A stretch of DNA of 64,000 bases from JAEUTH01 sp039931675 (GCA_039931675.1 JBDTRM010000286.1:1-64000); one strand, 5' to 3'. Shown: positions 24,470 through 34,021, numbered from the stretch's first letter. Notes: generated by a model not told the origin, from the letters alone. Numbers and translations: made by a program.

Positions 24470-25741
24470 TTGAAACATTTTTTAAAACCTGCATCTGCGC
24501 TAATTTTACTTTGCTCGTGGTGGTGTTGCACCTTTGCTCATGATGCCTCTCTCATTTACGTAAATATTGTGATAGCCGATAACTCGATTAATATACGTTT
24601 TTCAATCCCTTCCAAAAACTTTGAAACAATAAAGGCTGATGCTTTAATAAGCAATCCTGATTCGTTTGTAATAAATTATATTTCGCGGAATTTTATTGTT
24701 ACCAATAATGGGAAGAAAATATTTCCGCTAACTGCCGATGTTGATGAAAACACTTCCATCAATTCTTTTATGGTAACCTTAACTTATAAAAATGCAATTG
24801 ATTATGATTCACTTTTGTTTGCCTACAATTTGTTTTTCGAAATTTCACCAACACATGAAGCCATTACTGATATAAGTTACCATATACTTAAAACGCAAAT
24901 CATTTTCAATAAGGAAGACAATAAACAATTGATATCATTGTCGGCTTTGCTTGGTCAAATTGCAGGCAAAGGAATGTCCACACAAAAAAAGATTGCTCCT
25001 GATACAGCCAACAAAATTCTATCTCAAAATAAAAGTGACACAAATACCACAGCATTATTTCAAAATCAAAACACACCTGTTATTACAAAATCTGAATCAG
25101 CAAAGTCAAATAATCAAACAATCAACCAGGCTCAAAATTCATTTCAGCAACAGAGCGCTTATAACCCATTCAGCAACTTTTTTAAATCAGGTGTAACTCA
25201 CATTTTAACAGGTTACGATCATATTTTATTTTTAATCGCATTGCTTTTGGTTTATACAAATTTCTTAACTACCCTAAAAGTCATTACCTCTTTTACAATT
25301 GCTCACTCCATTACTTTAGCCATTGCTGTGCTTAATGTTTATGTGTTGAATCCGGCAGTTACCGAACCATTAATAGCGCTTTCAATTTTCATCATTGCAA
25401 TAGAAAATTTATTCATTTACAATTTTCGTAAAAGGAACAGACCTATACCCGGCATTTTAAATCCTGCAAAAAGATGGATGATAACTTTCCTTTTCGGATT
25501 AATTCATGGTTTTGGTTTTTCATCCGTTTTACGCGAAACAGGAATTCCAAAAAACGAAATCGGAATTTCTTTAGTTTCATTTAACCTTGGTGTAGAGTGC
25601 GGCCAGCTTGCAATTTTTGTTATCCTCATTCCGGCTATTATTTTAATCAGGAAATCTAATAAGGAGGTTTTTATTTTAAATGCTCTTTCAGTGCTCGTAG
25701 CAATTGTAGGGTTTATGTGGTTTGTATTGCGGGTTTTGTAA
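24470..25741 (+). CDS. HupE/UreJ family membrane protein with periplasmic N-terminal domain
   Basis: 423 residues from a TTG start 9 bp after the previous stop, suggesting one transcript. A signal peptide precedes a beta-rich domain (about 25-160) and a low-complexity Gln/Asn/Ser/Thr linker (165-230). The C-terminal half (235-423) holds about six membrane segments with GVTHILTGYDHILFL, TIAHSITLA and GLIHGFGFSS, the histidine-containing motifs of HupE/UreJ_2 proteins, implicated in nickel or cobalt handling. No urease or hydrogenase gene is nearby, so the metal is unknown. Confidence 0.85.
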   Translation: MKHFLKPASALILLCSWWCCTFAHDASLIYVNIVIADNSINIRFSIPSKNFETIKADALISNPDSFVINYISRNFIVTNNGKKIFPLTADVDENTSINSFMVTLTYKNAIDYDSLLFAYNLFFEISPTHEAITDISYHILKTQIIFNKEDNKQLISLSALLGQIAGKGMSTQKKIAPDTANKILSQNKSDTNTTALFQNQNTPVITKSESAKSNNQTINQAQNSFQQQSAYNPFSNFFKSGVTHILTGYDHILFLIALLLVYTNFLTTLKVITSFTIAHSITLAIAVLNVYVLNPAVTEPLIALSIFIIAIENLFIYNFRKRNRPIPGILNPAKRWMITFLFGLIHGFGFSSVLRETGIPKNEIGISLVSFNLGVECGQLAIFVILIPAIILIRKSNKEVFILNALSVLVAIVGFMWFVLRVL

Positions 25742-26116
25742 TGCAAATTTGAAACTGCTTTTCATTTTAAGAACGAACGATCAAAAGCAAACTGAACCCC
25801 ACTTCAAAATTCATAATCCATTTAATTTTTGCCTTCAATCAGACGTCTATTAAAAATACCAACATCAGCTTCCATAGCAAAAAATCTTGCCTCTGAATAA
25901 CATCTGCAGCGAGCCATCATTCAAGAGCCAACCTGTTAATGAGTAGTATGATTTTATTGTTTATTATGAATTAGTTTTCGGTTCTCTCATTCAATAAAGT
26001 TTATTATCATATAAGTGCATTACATTAATATTTACTTATCAGATTGAATGAACTGTTTTTGGAAGCATTACATGGCATGTTTTTTTAATGAGTAGTTGTA
26101 GTTAAAAAATAAGACT
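25742..26116. other. Intergenic stretch without recognised features
   Basis: 375 bp of AT-rich DNA with no gene, strong hairpin or complete promoter. The 11-mer AATGAGTAGTA/T occurs twice (about 25939 and 26087). Confidence 0.5.
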
Positions 26117-26302
26117 ATGACACAGACAAATAAAACACAGCTTGCAAAAAAGACAAGCGTACACGAACGCACAGAAAAACTCGATCCTAACAACAATAAA
26201 AACCTCCGGCAAAAGCCACTCATAAAAAAGCCCGGTAAAAAAGCTGAGCATGACGATGGATTTGAACATCGCACCAGCAATGAAACTACGACACCTGTTT
26301 AA
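26117..26302 (+). CDS. Small basic hydrophilic protein
   Basis: 61 residues, rich in Lys, Asn and Thr, no membrane segment or cysteine. The ATG follows an A-rich leader (AAAAAATAAG), the form of ribosome-binding region usual in Bacteroidota. The composition (KKPGKK, then acidic HDD) looks like an intrinsically disordered protein. No family recognised. It could be spurious, but composition and start context favour a real gene. Confidence 0.45.
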   Translation: MTQTNKTQLAKKTSVHERTEKLDPNNNKNLRQKPLIKKPGKKAEHDDGFEHRTSNETTTPV

Positions 26303-26307
26303 ACTTG

Positions 26308-26330
26308 TTTTTAAATAGGCTAATCCTGTA
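26308..26330. repeat. Direct repeat flanking the phnA pseudogene (copy A)
   Basis: TTTTTAAATAGGCTAATCC and neighbours recur with about two differences at 26756-26776, on the other side of the broken phnA gene. Confidence 0.45.
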
Positions 26331-26478
26331 CTTACACTTTAGCAAATTGCATAAAGACTTAGATATGATCCTCTGACAAATCCTGTTTGAATTATGCAAC
26401 GAGTTGGGGTTTTTCATTTTCATTTAGTACAGAAGAAAAGCATTTTAACTTTGCAGAAATGTAAATTTAATTCAGGCA

Positions 26479-26687
26479 CTAAACTTTTTTCAAAAACATT
26501 GTTTTAAGAACAAGGGTTGTGTTTTCATATTTACCTTCAATGGCATCAGTATCATCTGTAAGGCGAATCTTTTTTATTACCGTGCCGCGTTTAAGTCAGA
26601 TGAAAAGCCTTTTACTTTTAAAGTTTTAATGATGGTTACTGCATCGCCATCATTGAGAATTGTTCCGTTACTGTCTTTTGTTTCCAT
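26479..26687 (-). pseudogene. phnA/yjdM C-terminal-domain gene with a frameshift
   Basis: From the ATG at 26685-26687 the first frame reads KDSNGTILNDGDAVTIIKTL and VKGFSS, then stops after 36 residues (TAA at 26577-26579). One base missing near 26590-26594 would restore the second frame, which reads RGTVIKKIRLTDD, IEGKYENTTLVLK and ends FLKK at the stop 26479-26481. Together these match the PhnA (YjdM) domain from start to finish. The break is seen directly; a sequencing error in the run of bases cannot be excluded. The family's function is unclear despite its phosphonate name. Confidence 0.8.
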
Positions 26688-26755
26688 GATTTTTTGAGGA
26701 TTGCAAAATGTAAAACCTTTCTTGCTTTGTTTTTCAATTATTGGCTGCGAAGTTA

Positions 26756-26776
26756 TTTTTAAATAGGCAATCCTAT
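26756..26776. repeat. Direct repeat flanking the phnA pseudogene (copy B)
   Basis: TTTTTAAATAGGCAATCCTAT, about 20 of 22 positions shared with 26308-26330 if one gap is allowed. Confidence 0.45.
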
Positions 26777-26876
26777 AGTTTTTGAAACAGGAAATAATAA
26801 TTAGGTTTTACATGTTGCGAATTTTCAAAGTGTTCAAATAATTCAGGAAAATATTCTTTGGCTATAATATTTTAAA

Positions 26877-26905
26877 TTGATGGTGAAATAAAAAGTTTAG
26901 ATTTG
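26877..26905 (+). promoter_or_regulatory. Promoter of the following T9SS gene
   Basis: TTG (26877-26879), 18 nt, then TAGATTTG (26898-26905), matching the Bacteroidota pattern. It lies 17 bp before the ATG at 26923. Confidence 0.6.
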
Positions 26906-26922
26906 AGGCAAACCATAAAACA

Positions 26923-29214
26923 ATGAAAACAATGAAAACAAAACTCTTAGTCTTATTAACCGTATTCTCTTGTTTTGCACAATTCAGTTTCGGACAAATA
27001 CCCGTTCCTTTTAATGATAATTTTGATGGAGTAAATCAAGGTTGGTTTTGCGTAACCGACAGCGGCAGTTCATGGGAATTAGGTACACCCACTTATGGCA
27101 CAACTAATTCAACACATTCGGGAATAAATTGCTGGGATTTAAATCTTGATAGTGCTTATCACAGCCCAAGTTCAACAAAACTTTACTCACCATTATTTGA
27201 TTTCTCAGGAGCATCAGGAATGAATATTTCTTTCTGGATAAATATGAATGTTGAAGGCGTGTGGGATGGAACGCGGCTTGAATATTCAATTAATGGTAGT
27301 AATTGGAATGTACTTGGAGCATTTAATGAAGACAGTACTTACAGGTGGTACAATTATGATAGCCTTAATTCTTCGGGTTTACCCGGATGGGCTAGCAATT
27401 CAAGCGGATGGAAGAAATGCGCGCATAGTTTATCCTTCTTAAATAATACAGCCGGATCGGTGCAGTTCAGGTTTGTTTTTACTGCCGATTTAAGCGTATC
27501 CCATGATGGTGTTTCCATTGATGATTTTGCGATTGATACTACATCTGTGCCCTTATATTACCCGGTTTCAATTAATATTGCAACAGCTAACATATCACCT
27601 GCACCATGTTATAATTTACCATTTAATGTGCCATTCAATATAAGCGGTCAGGCCGAAAATTTCAACGCCAATCAATCCTTAACGGTAAATATTAATTGGG
27701 GAGATGGAACTGATACCGCATATATAATAGCTGCCGGAAATAACACGTTTAGCACAAGCCCAAGTCACATATATACTTCTGCAGGTATTTACTCTCTGCA
27801 GTATATTGTTATACCACCTGGTGGTTTAGCAGACACGCTTATTAAATATAACCAGGTTAATTTGCAGGACACTTGTAGCGATTTAAGCGGCAAAGTTTAT
27901 TTTGATGTTGACTCGGATTGTGTTTACACTGTAGGAATTGATACTGTCTTTAAAAAGTTTGATGTTTTTCTTGATAACGGATTGTTTCCAACGATGACAT
28001 CAACAGATAACAGCGGCAATTATTTGTTCAGGACAATTGGTAATAACGCAGTAAGCATTGATTCAACAACTGCTGCTTTTTGTCCTGCTAATAATCAATA
28101 CAACATTTCAGTGCTTCCATCGCATAACAATAATTTTGCTTTGCAGGCAGTAAATGGTTTTAATTTAAAAACAACGATTCCGTTTGGAAGCATCACCACA
28201 GGCTTTATGGGTGATGTGTGGGTTTCAGTTAAAAACCTTGGATATAATAATGTTAGCGGTCAGTTGCTTGTAAACTTGCCTTCGGGAATAACATTTGTTG
28301 ATACGTTGGGTGATCATCCTGATACGATTATAAATAGCAACACACTCGTTTATAATTTTCTGTCACTTGGTTTTAACAACCCGGTTATGATGCAAATATT
28401 TTTTATTGCAGATTCAACTTTATTGCCGACACAACAATTATGTTTTACAGCAATTGCCACACCTGTTACCGGTGACCTTGATGCAAGCAACAATGAGTTT
28501 ACATGGTGTGAATACCCGAGTACATCATTTGATCCAAATGAAAAGCACGTTAATCCCATAGGCGCTATACCAAATGATACGGTGCTCAGGTATTCAATTG
28601 CATTTCAAAATACAGGTACTGCGCCTGCTCATAATATTTATATACTTGATACAATCAGTGATAATCTGGATTTAAGCACTTTTAATTTTATTGCATCAAG
28701 CCATCTTGCACAATATCAATTATTACCCGGCAATGTGATCCGGTTTTCGTTCAGCAACATTATGCTTCCGGATAGTGGTAACAATCAAATATTAAGTCAT
28801 GGTTATGTTACTTACTCCATCAGACCTAAACACAATCTTGCAAACGGAACAGCTATTGCAAATAGTGCTGCTATTTTATTTGATTTTAATGAACCCGTTA
28901 TAACGAACACTACACTTAACTTTATTGATTCAACACTCATTGCTTCTGTGAATGATATAAAAATGCAACAGCATAACTTTGCAGTTTATCCGAATCCGTT
29001 TAGTAGTTCTATCACCATTGAAAACAAAATGAATTTGAATGGAGCATTTTCTTTTGAGTTATCTGATATGATAGGAAGAAAAGTAATAACACTTAATAAA
29101 AATAGTGGAACCATTTCTATTCCGGTTAGTCAAATTAGTTCAGGTTTGTATTTTTATAAGATTACTGAAAGTATGACAAAAGCTGTTCAATTTGGTAAAC
29201 TTATAAAGCAATAA
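26923..29214 (+). CDS. Large secreted multi-domain T9SS protein (MAM-like, PKD, DUF11-like)
   Basis: 763 residues. The first ATG (26923) is followed by a second in frame at 26932; either gives a signal peptide ending FGQ. Domains in order: a MAM-like jelly-roll (about 30-205, IDDFAIDTT at its end), a PKD-type domain (about 220-315, NWGDGT), an SdrD-like B repeat (about 320-390), a DUF11/DUF7619-like region with DPNEKHV (about 540) and FQNTGTAPAHNI, and a T9SS type A sorting domain with YPNPF (about 690-763). Likely a surface adhesin-type protein; no enzyme motif is seen. Confidence 0.85.
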   Translation: MKTMKTKLLVLLTVFSCFAQFSFGQIPVPFNDNFDGVNQGWFCVTDSGSSWELGTPTYGTTNSTHSGINCWDLNLDSAYHSPSSTKLYSPLFDFSGASGMNISFWINMNVEGVWDGTRLEYSINGSNWNVLGAFNEDSTYRWYNYDSLNSSGLPGWASNSSGWKKCAHSLSFLNNTAGSVQFRFVFTADLSVSHDGVSIDDFAIDTTSVPLYYPVSINIATANISPAPCYNLPFNVPFNISGQAENFNANQSLTVNINWGDGTDTAYIIAAGNNTFSTSPSHIYTSAGIYSLQYIVIPPGGLADTLIKYNQVNLQDTCSDLSGKVYFDVDSDCVYTVGIDTVFKKFDVFLDNGLFPTMTSTDNSGNYLFRTIGNNAVSIDSTTAAFCPANNQYNISVLPSHNNNFALQAVNGFNLKTTIPFGSITTGFMGDVWVSVKNLGYNNVSGQLLVNLPSGITFVDTLGDHPDTIINSNTLVYNFLSLGFNNPVMMQIFFIADSTLLPTQQLCFTAIATPVTGDLDASNNEFTWCEYPSTSFDPNEKHVNPIGAIPNDTVLRYSIAFQNTGTAPAHNIYILDTISDNLDLSTFNFIASSHLAQYQLLPGNVIRFSFSNIMLPDSGNNQILSHGYVTYSIRPKHNLANGTAIANSAAILFDFNEPVITNTTLNFIDSTLIASVNDIKMQQHNFAVYPNPFSSSITIENKMNLNGAFSFELSDMIGRKVITLNKNSGTISIPVSQISSGLYFYKITESMTKAVQFGKLIKQ

Positions 29215-29376
29215 AAAAATTGTGGAGCAATAAAAAGCATTTGTTCAGTTCCCTTCTGATGTCACTGGCATCTCTGTCCCAAACTTATGAGCGTAATTTT
29301 AGTAAGGGCCAACCAAAAAATTACACTTTTGATCCGATAGCTTTCGGATTGAATTTCATCAGCAAAAATTAACATC

Positions 29377-29817
29377 ATGAAAAAAATTTTTTTAGCATCC
29401 ATTGTACTTTTACTTACTGCATCATCATTTGCACAGCAGGCACAACCTTCTAAAACTCAAAATGATAATCCGGAGATAAAAGAATTGCAGGCAGCACGGG
29501 ATACAACTAAAGCGCAGCTAAAGGCCGCTACCACTGAAAACAAAAAAGACAATAGCCTATACCTTAAACTTCAGAATGAAAAGAAAAGGTTAAAGGATCA
29601 ATTAAAAACTGCGAAGAAATCTAAAAAGACTGAAAAGGCAGATGAGATTCTATTGAAAATAAATGACAATGCACAAGCAATAAAAGAACTTGACGCAAAA
29701 CTAAAGGAAGAAGAAAAAGAGATAAGCAATCTTCAGAAAAATTTGAAAAACGATGAGAAGTCATTAACGACAGCAAAAGAAAAAGCGGCAAAAGAAAAAG
29801 CGAAAGGGAAAAAATAA
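29377..29817 (+). CDS. Exported lysine-rich coiled-coil protein
   Basis: 146 residues with a signal peptide (cleavage after SSFAQ at about 20). The mature part is almost entirely charged helix with heptads of Leu/Ile (about 35-130) and a Lys/Glu/Ala-rich tail ending KGKK. No domain recognised. It probably forms a periplasmic coiled coil. Its stop lies 6 bp from the convergent nth stop. Confidence 0.75.
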   Translation: MKKIFLASIVLLLTASSFAQQAQPSKTQNDNPEIKELQAARDTTKAQLKAATTENKKDNSLYLKLQNEKKRLKDQLKTAKKSKKTEKADEILLKINDNAQAIKELDAKLKEEEKEISNLQKNLKNDEKSLTTAKEKAAKEKAKGKK

Positions 29818-29823
29818 ACACCA

Positions 29824-30477
29824 TTATAAAATCATTTTCCCCTTCTTTTTCAAATCAGCAAAGTATTGGCAAACCGTATTCATAACACACTCTGTATGCT
29901 TTGGGTTAGTAGGTCGGCATATTTCGCGACCCAGAAAGGAAATCGCCATGCCTATTTCCCCCCAATCTTTTTGTGGTAATTCTTCCATAATTTGCTTTTC
30001 AATTTTCTTGGGGTCATCTCCTGTTGCTATGCCAAGCCGTGGTGCAACACGAACCACATGCAAATCAACAATAACACCTTCGGCTTTGATGCCTGATTCG
30101 CGCATAATTACGTTAGCTGATTTTCTGCCAATGCCTGGCAATGTTGTTAACTCTTCCATTGTTAACGGAATGTTTTTGTCTTGTTTTACCTTGGCAGCCA
30201 GGTTCATAAGCCATTTTGTTTTATTACCAAAATTGCGAATCTTGGCTACAAAAGGGTACAACGATTCAGGAGTAGCTCTTGATAAACTTTCCATATTTGG
30301 AAAAGCATCAAACAGGGCAGGGGCAAGGCTGTTTATATTTTTATCTGAATCCTGCGCAGATAAAATCACCATCACCAAAAGCTGGTAAGTGTTTTTATAT
30401 TCAAGAGGATGTTTTTTGCCTTTGTATTTTTTTAGAAGCGGTTTCACTGCTTCGCTCCAATTTATTTTTTCAGCCAT
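29824..30477 (-). CDS. nth: Endonuclease III-like DNA glycosylase with altered cluster ligand
   Basis: 217 residues. A base-excision repair glycosylase/AP lyase. The helix-hairpin-helix LPGIGRKSANVI carries catalytic Lys119, and Asp138 lies in VDLHVVRV. The C-terminal [4Fe-4S] loop normally reads C-X6-C-X2-C-X5-C; here it is Cys187, His194, Cys197, Cys203, with the second Cys replaced by His (codon CAT). All other motifs look intact and the length is normal. It is convergent with the previous gene. Confidence 0.9.
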   Translation of the reverse strand: MAEKINWSEAVKPLLKKYKGKKHPLEYKNTYQLLVMVILSAQDSDKNINSLAPALFDAFPNMESLSRATPESLYPFVAKIRNFGNKTKWLMNLAAKVKQDKNIPLTMEELTTLPGIGRKSANVIMRESGIKAEGVIVDLHVVRVAPRLGIATGDDPKKIEKQIMEELPQKDWGEIGMAISFLGREICRPTNPKHTECVMNTVCQYFADLKKKGKMIL

Positions 30478-30581
30478 TGTTTATATTTATTTAGGGCTAA
30501 AGGTGTAAAAAAATAATTTCTATTTGTCGGTTTTAAGCAATTAAAAAAACGGCTCTTTGTGGAGTAATTTTTTGTGTCTTT

Positions 30582-30709
30582 CGCACGGAGGCACGGAGAA
30601 ACACGGAGTTAATTTATCGGACCTTTAAATGCGCACACCGAATCATTATGAATTTTTATAAGTATTAAATCACAGTAAGTGGCTCCGTGCTGCTCCGTGC
30701 CTCCGTGCG
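30582..30709. repeat. Inverted repeat with 17-bp arms (GCACGGAGGCACGGAG type)
   Basis: Arms CGCACGGAGGCACGGAG (30582-30598) and its exact complement (30693-30709) are 94 bp apart, in the divergent-free gap 30478-30776 between nth and the next gene. No coding capacity. Confidence 0.8.
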
Positions 30710-30776
30710 CCCCCATTTTCTTAGTATGATTGTGCCTTTGATTCACATTATCTGATGCCAAACATCTTTACCAATT

Positions 30777-32177
30777 TCAATTTGATTTAATGGCTTTCAT
30801 CACAATATTGTTTCCATCTTCATCAGTAATGAAAACCATATAAACTCCGGGCATTAATTGATTGCCAAAACGTAGAGAGTTTACTGCATCAATGTTTTGA
30901 TAAAGAGCAACTGTTCTTCCTGTTTCATCAGTAATGTGAAGCGTTGAAATTTCTTTTGCCGAGCGAACAGTAAAATCTGTGTTTGAAGGATTAGGATAAA
31001 TTGTTGTGAGTTGTTGTTGATTGTTATCTTCGATTCCTGATACGCTGCAAAGTGTTTCAAACCTGAAGAGTGACTGCACAAAGCCGGGCATTCCAAGAGC
31101 AGACAAGTTACCCATAAAGTTAGGGTCAACATCCACTGCCATATCCACATAGTTGCAGGCCGTTCCTGCAAGGTTTGGAAAATCAATCGCCCCGATATAA
31201 CTGTTGAATGATCGCGCCACATAAATTTTCCTGTCGGGACCAAGCTGCAAAGCATATAAATCTTGCGTGGTGCTGATAACAGTTTGCGAAGCCATAATTG
31301 TTGAAGGATTGCCTGATGAAATATCAAACTGTAAAAATGCAGCCTGCACAGAATCATAACTTGTTACATAAACCATGTTGCCGTTGGTTGAAAATTCAAG
31401 TCCGTAAACATGCTGTGGTAATGCAAGTGTAATGGGATTGGAAACCACTCCGGTTAACGGGTTAAAATCGAAAATTTCCACAGTGTTCAGATAGCCTGCT
31501 GCCAATGCAAGCTTTGTACCGCATGGATTGAATTTCATTTGTCCGTAAGTGTTTTGTATTTGAGCCATTGTATGAACAATACCTGTATTACTTACAACAG
31601 GATTGGTTTGCAAACCGGCAGCGGTCAAACCGTAAACATCAAATTCATCGCTGCCCCATGCATGAACTGCAACCCAGTAATCGTTGCTGCCAAGCTGCTT
31701 AACTGCTGTAAGCTTTTCGGTAACGGTATTTTGAATGAGAACATTCTTGGTTGTTGTTACATCACCTGATCCACCTTGCAAACTCATATCAACAATAGAA
31801 TAACGAAAACCGTTTGGTCCGCCATACTCATCATTGGTAAATACATAATAAAGTGTATCGCTGCCTGGTTGAGGAACAATTAATGCGGCCTGCGTACATG
31901 ATGATCCCGCTAACAATCCGGTACCATTAGGCATTGGCTGATTGAGTTTGTTCCATATTGTACTGCCATCGGTATAAAACAAAAGATTACCAGATGCATC
32001 GCATATTGAAGCGCAGCCTTCAATGGTATAAATAGCACTTCCATTTATTGATAAAGGTGTACCGGTTGAAAAATCAAGACCAACATAATTACCGAAAAAC
32101 CATTTGTCAGCTTCCTTTTGTGCCGTTGCAATTGAGAAGGTGGTCAGGCAAATTAATAACAGTATTATTTTTTTCAT
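30777..32177 (-). CDS. Secreted beta-propeller T9SS protein
   Basis: 466 residues with a signal peptide (ending ATAQ at about 19). The mature protein starts EADKWFFGNYVGLDF and shows repeated blades (LLFYTDG, YYVFTND, LEFSTNG, LQLGPDRKIYVA) typical of a seven-bladed propeller found in Bacteroidota secreted proteins. A T9SS type A sorting domain with YPNPSN fills the last 80 residues. Role unknown, likely surface binding. A -7-like TATTTTTG box (reverse strand, 32202-32209) lies about 25 bp upstream. Confidence 0.85.
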   Translation of the reverse strand: MKKIILLLICLTTFSIATAQKEADKWFFGNYVGLDFSTGTPLSINGSAIYTIEGCASICDASGNLLFYTDGSTIWNKLNQPMPNGTGLLAGSSCTQAALIVPQPGSDTLYYVFTNDEYGGPNGFRYSIVDMSLQGGSGDVTTTKNVLIQNTVTEKLTAVKQLGSNDYWVAVHAWGSDEFDVYGLTAAGLQTNPVVSNTGIVHTMAQIQNTYGQMKFNPCGTKLALAAGYLNTVEIFDFNPLTGVVSNPITLALPQHVYGLEFSTNGNMVYVTSYDSVQAAFLQFDISSGNPSTIMASQTVISTTQDLYALQLGPDRKIYVARSFNSYIGAIDFPNLAGTACNYVDMAVDVDPNFMGNLSALGMPGFVQSLFRFETLCSVSGIEDNNQQQLTTIYPNPSNTDFTVRSAKEISTLHITDETGRTVALYQNIDAVNSLRFGNQLMPGVYMVFITDEDGNNIVMKAIKSN

Positions 32178-32245
32178 TGTGTAATGTTTTAATTGTTACA
32201 TCAAAAATATCATAAATAATGCCTTGTTTTATTTTATATAAAAAA

Positions 32246-32271
32246 CAGCCGGACTTTTTAAAGCCCGGCTG
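32246..32271 (-). terminator. Rho-independent terminator
   Basis: On the reverse strand CAGCCGG-GCTTTAA-AAAGT-CCGGCTG forms a long stem and is followed by a T run (32239-32245). It terminates the tail-fibre-domain gene ending at 32311. Confidence 0.85.
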
Positions 32272-32310
32272 CCGGTAATAAATGTTTTAACGTAACTCAG
32301 GACATCCTGA

Positions 32311-33693
32311 TTATTTACTGATCATCATGGTTTTGCTGTCAGCTACTTTTCCATCAATGCTCAAGCTGTAAGTATAACTTCCTGACGATAATGAGGCAGT
32401 ATTAATAACTACTTGCTGCATACCGCTTCCACTTACATTATAAGTTTTTACAAGCTTGCCTGTAACATCAGTTAATTGTAAAACTCCTTTTGAGTTTTCA
32501 GGCAAGCTGAAAGTTACGGTAGTGCTGCCGTTAGCAGGGTTAGGCACATTTTGCATAAGGCTTCCTGTTTCAGTAACATTGTTACCTACTTTCTGAGTAA
32601 GCATGGCTTTCAATTGAGCAACTTCCTTTTCCAATTGAGCTATGCGCGCATTAGTTTGCGCATCTTTCTGATCAATTATTTGTTTTTGCTCGTTGATAGC
32701 AGCAACAACAACAGGCAATATTCCTTCGTAGTTAACAGCTTTAAATTCTACCGATGCACGAGCTAATTTAGCATCTTTGCCGTTAATTTTTGGTGATGTT
32801 GCTTCACGTACAAGATTTGGGAAAACTGTTTCCATGTTTTCAGCAATAAATCCTATTTGATTTCCTGTAGGTAAACCAAGTTGCGGGTACTCTGCACTTT
32901 TGAAAGTGTAAGTAGAAGTTTGAACCTTACTTAATTTATCCAATGCATTTTGAAATGGCTGAATGTTGGTTTTAAGTTTTGCATCTGAAAACTGATATAA
33001 ACGCGAAGCAACAAGATCTCCTAAGAAATATCCTGCCCAGTTTTTATGAGTATTATCAGAATCATGAGAGGTATAAAGAGGACCACAGGCAGCAAAACAT
33101 CCGTAATTGTAACGTCCGCCACCGGCCTGTGCATAAACTCCAATTGAAACATTTCCAGATCCACCTATAGCATCTACACCGTCAGCTTCATAACCTGTAG
33201 CTGTTGTTGTATCAGCAATGCCCACAGCAGAACAATAAGCACCATAGGCACCTCCTGCTGAAATAATACCATAAATGCCACCCGAGCAAAGCACTCCACC
33301 TGCACCACCGTTTGCCTCAACTCCTATACCATAACCCGGAGAAGTGTAAGTTGAAGCATCAGCATAAACTCCGCGTACATCCTTAGCCGTGCCTGCATAT
33401 TTAACCAATGCCTGTATAGCAGGTACTGTATCTTTAGCGGCTGTGCCTGCATATCCCCACACATCTAACCTTGCCTTAGGTGCTACATTACCAATACCAA
33501 CATAGCCTGTTTTTTTAATATACACTTGTACTTTGTTATTGGTTATAATTTTAATGTCCTGATTGGTTTTGTTTCCCAATGTATCCGTTGTGGTGGGAGA
33601 ATTTCCTCCCAATAGCCATTGTGCATTTGCACTGTTTCCGATTAACAGGCCCGCTGCAAGCGAGGCTGTTGCCATGTAACTTTTTAATTTCAT
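32311..33693 (-). CDS. Secreted protein with S74 (tail-fibre) chaperone domain and T9SS sorting domain
   Basis: 460 residues with a signal peptide (cleavage ANAQ at about 24). After a glycine-rich beta region comes a peptidase S74/intramolecular chaperone domain (SDAKLKTNI at about 235, GFIAENMETVFP, VNYEGILPVVVAAI), then a coiled coil (335-368) and a T9SS type A sorting domain (NVPNPANG onwards). S74 domains direct trimer folding and then cleave themselves off; here the domain is internal, as in many Bacteroidota surface proteins. Single-gene transcript. Confidence 0.88.
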   Translation of the reverse strand: MKLKSYMATASLAAGLLIGNSANAQWLLGGNSPTTTDTLGNKTNQDIKIITNNKVQVYIKKTGYVGIGNVAPKARLDVWGYAGTAAKDTVPAIQALVKYAGTAKDVRGVYADASTYTSPGYGIGVEANGGAGGVLCSGGIYGIISAGGAYGAYCSAVGIADTTTATGYEADGVDAIGGSGNVSIGVYAQAGGGRYNYGCFAACGPLYTSHDSDNTHKNWAGYFLGDLVASRLYQFSDAKLKTNIQPFQNALDKLSKVQTSTYTFKSAEYPQLGLPTGNQIGFIAENMETVFPNLVREATSPKINGKDAKLARASVEFKAVNYEGILPVVVAAINEQKQIIDQKDAQTNARIAQLEKEVAQLKAMLTQKVGNNVTETGSLMQNVPNPANGSTTVTFSLPENSKGVLQLTDVTGKLVKTYNVSGSGMQQVVINTASLSSGSYTYSLSIDGKVADSKTMMISK

Positions 33694-34021
33694 TGTAATT
33701 GTTTTTGTTTTTAATTGTTATGGATGAAAATATAATTGTGAATAAATAAGTTTGATGTAAATTATCGGCAGTTTAACTGAATATTGGTTTTATGATAGAA
33801 ATAAGAATAAAAGATGGCTAATTATGAATTGGGGTAATAAATGTTTTCTGTTAAAATAATAGCTTCAATAATAGTTTCGGCTAAATAAGTAAAAATTCTT
33901 TATCGCAACGCATGTTTTGAAAAATTAATGTTCATTAAGTTGAAAATTTTTTGTTTCATGCATTTAAAAATTGATTCTATTTGCTATTGCAAAATTTGAA
34001 CTTTTAAAACGCTCCTTGTAA
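33694..34021. other. AT-rich intergenic stretch
   Basis: 328 bp between divergent genes. No repeat or RNA is recognised; TATATTTT (reverse strand, near 33731) is a possible weak -7 box for the leftward gene. Confidence 0.4.

Noticed and set aside
26446..26453. Promoter TAACTTTG on the forward strand
   Set aside because: It matches the -7 box, but only the antisense of the broken phnA gene lies downstream and no -33 box is clear.
29948..30388. 146-residue forward frame
   Set aside because: It is the complement of endonuclease III, which has all its catalytic motifs.
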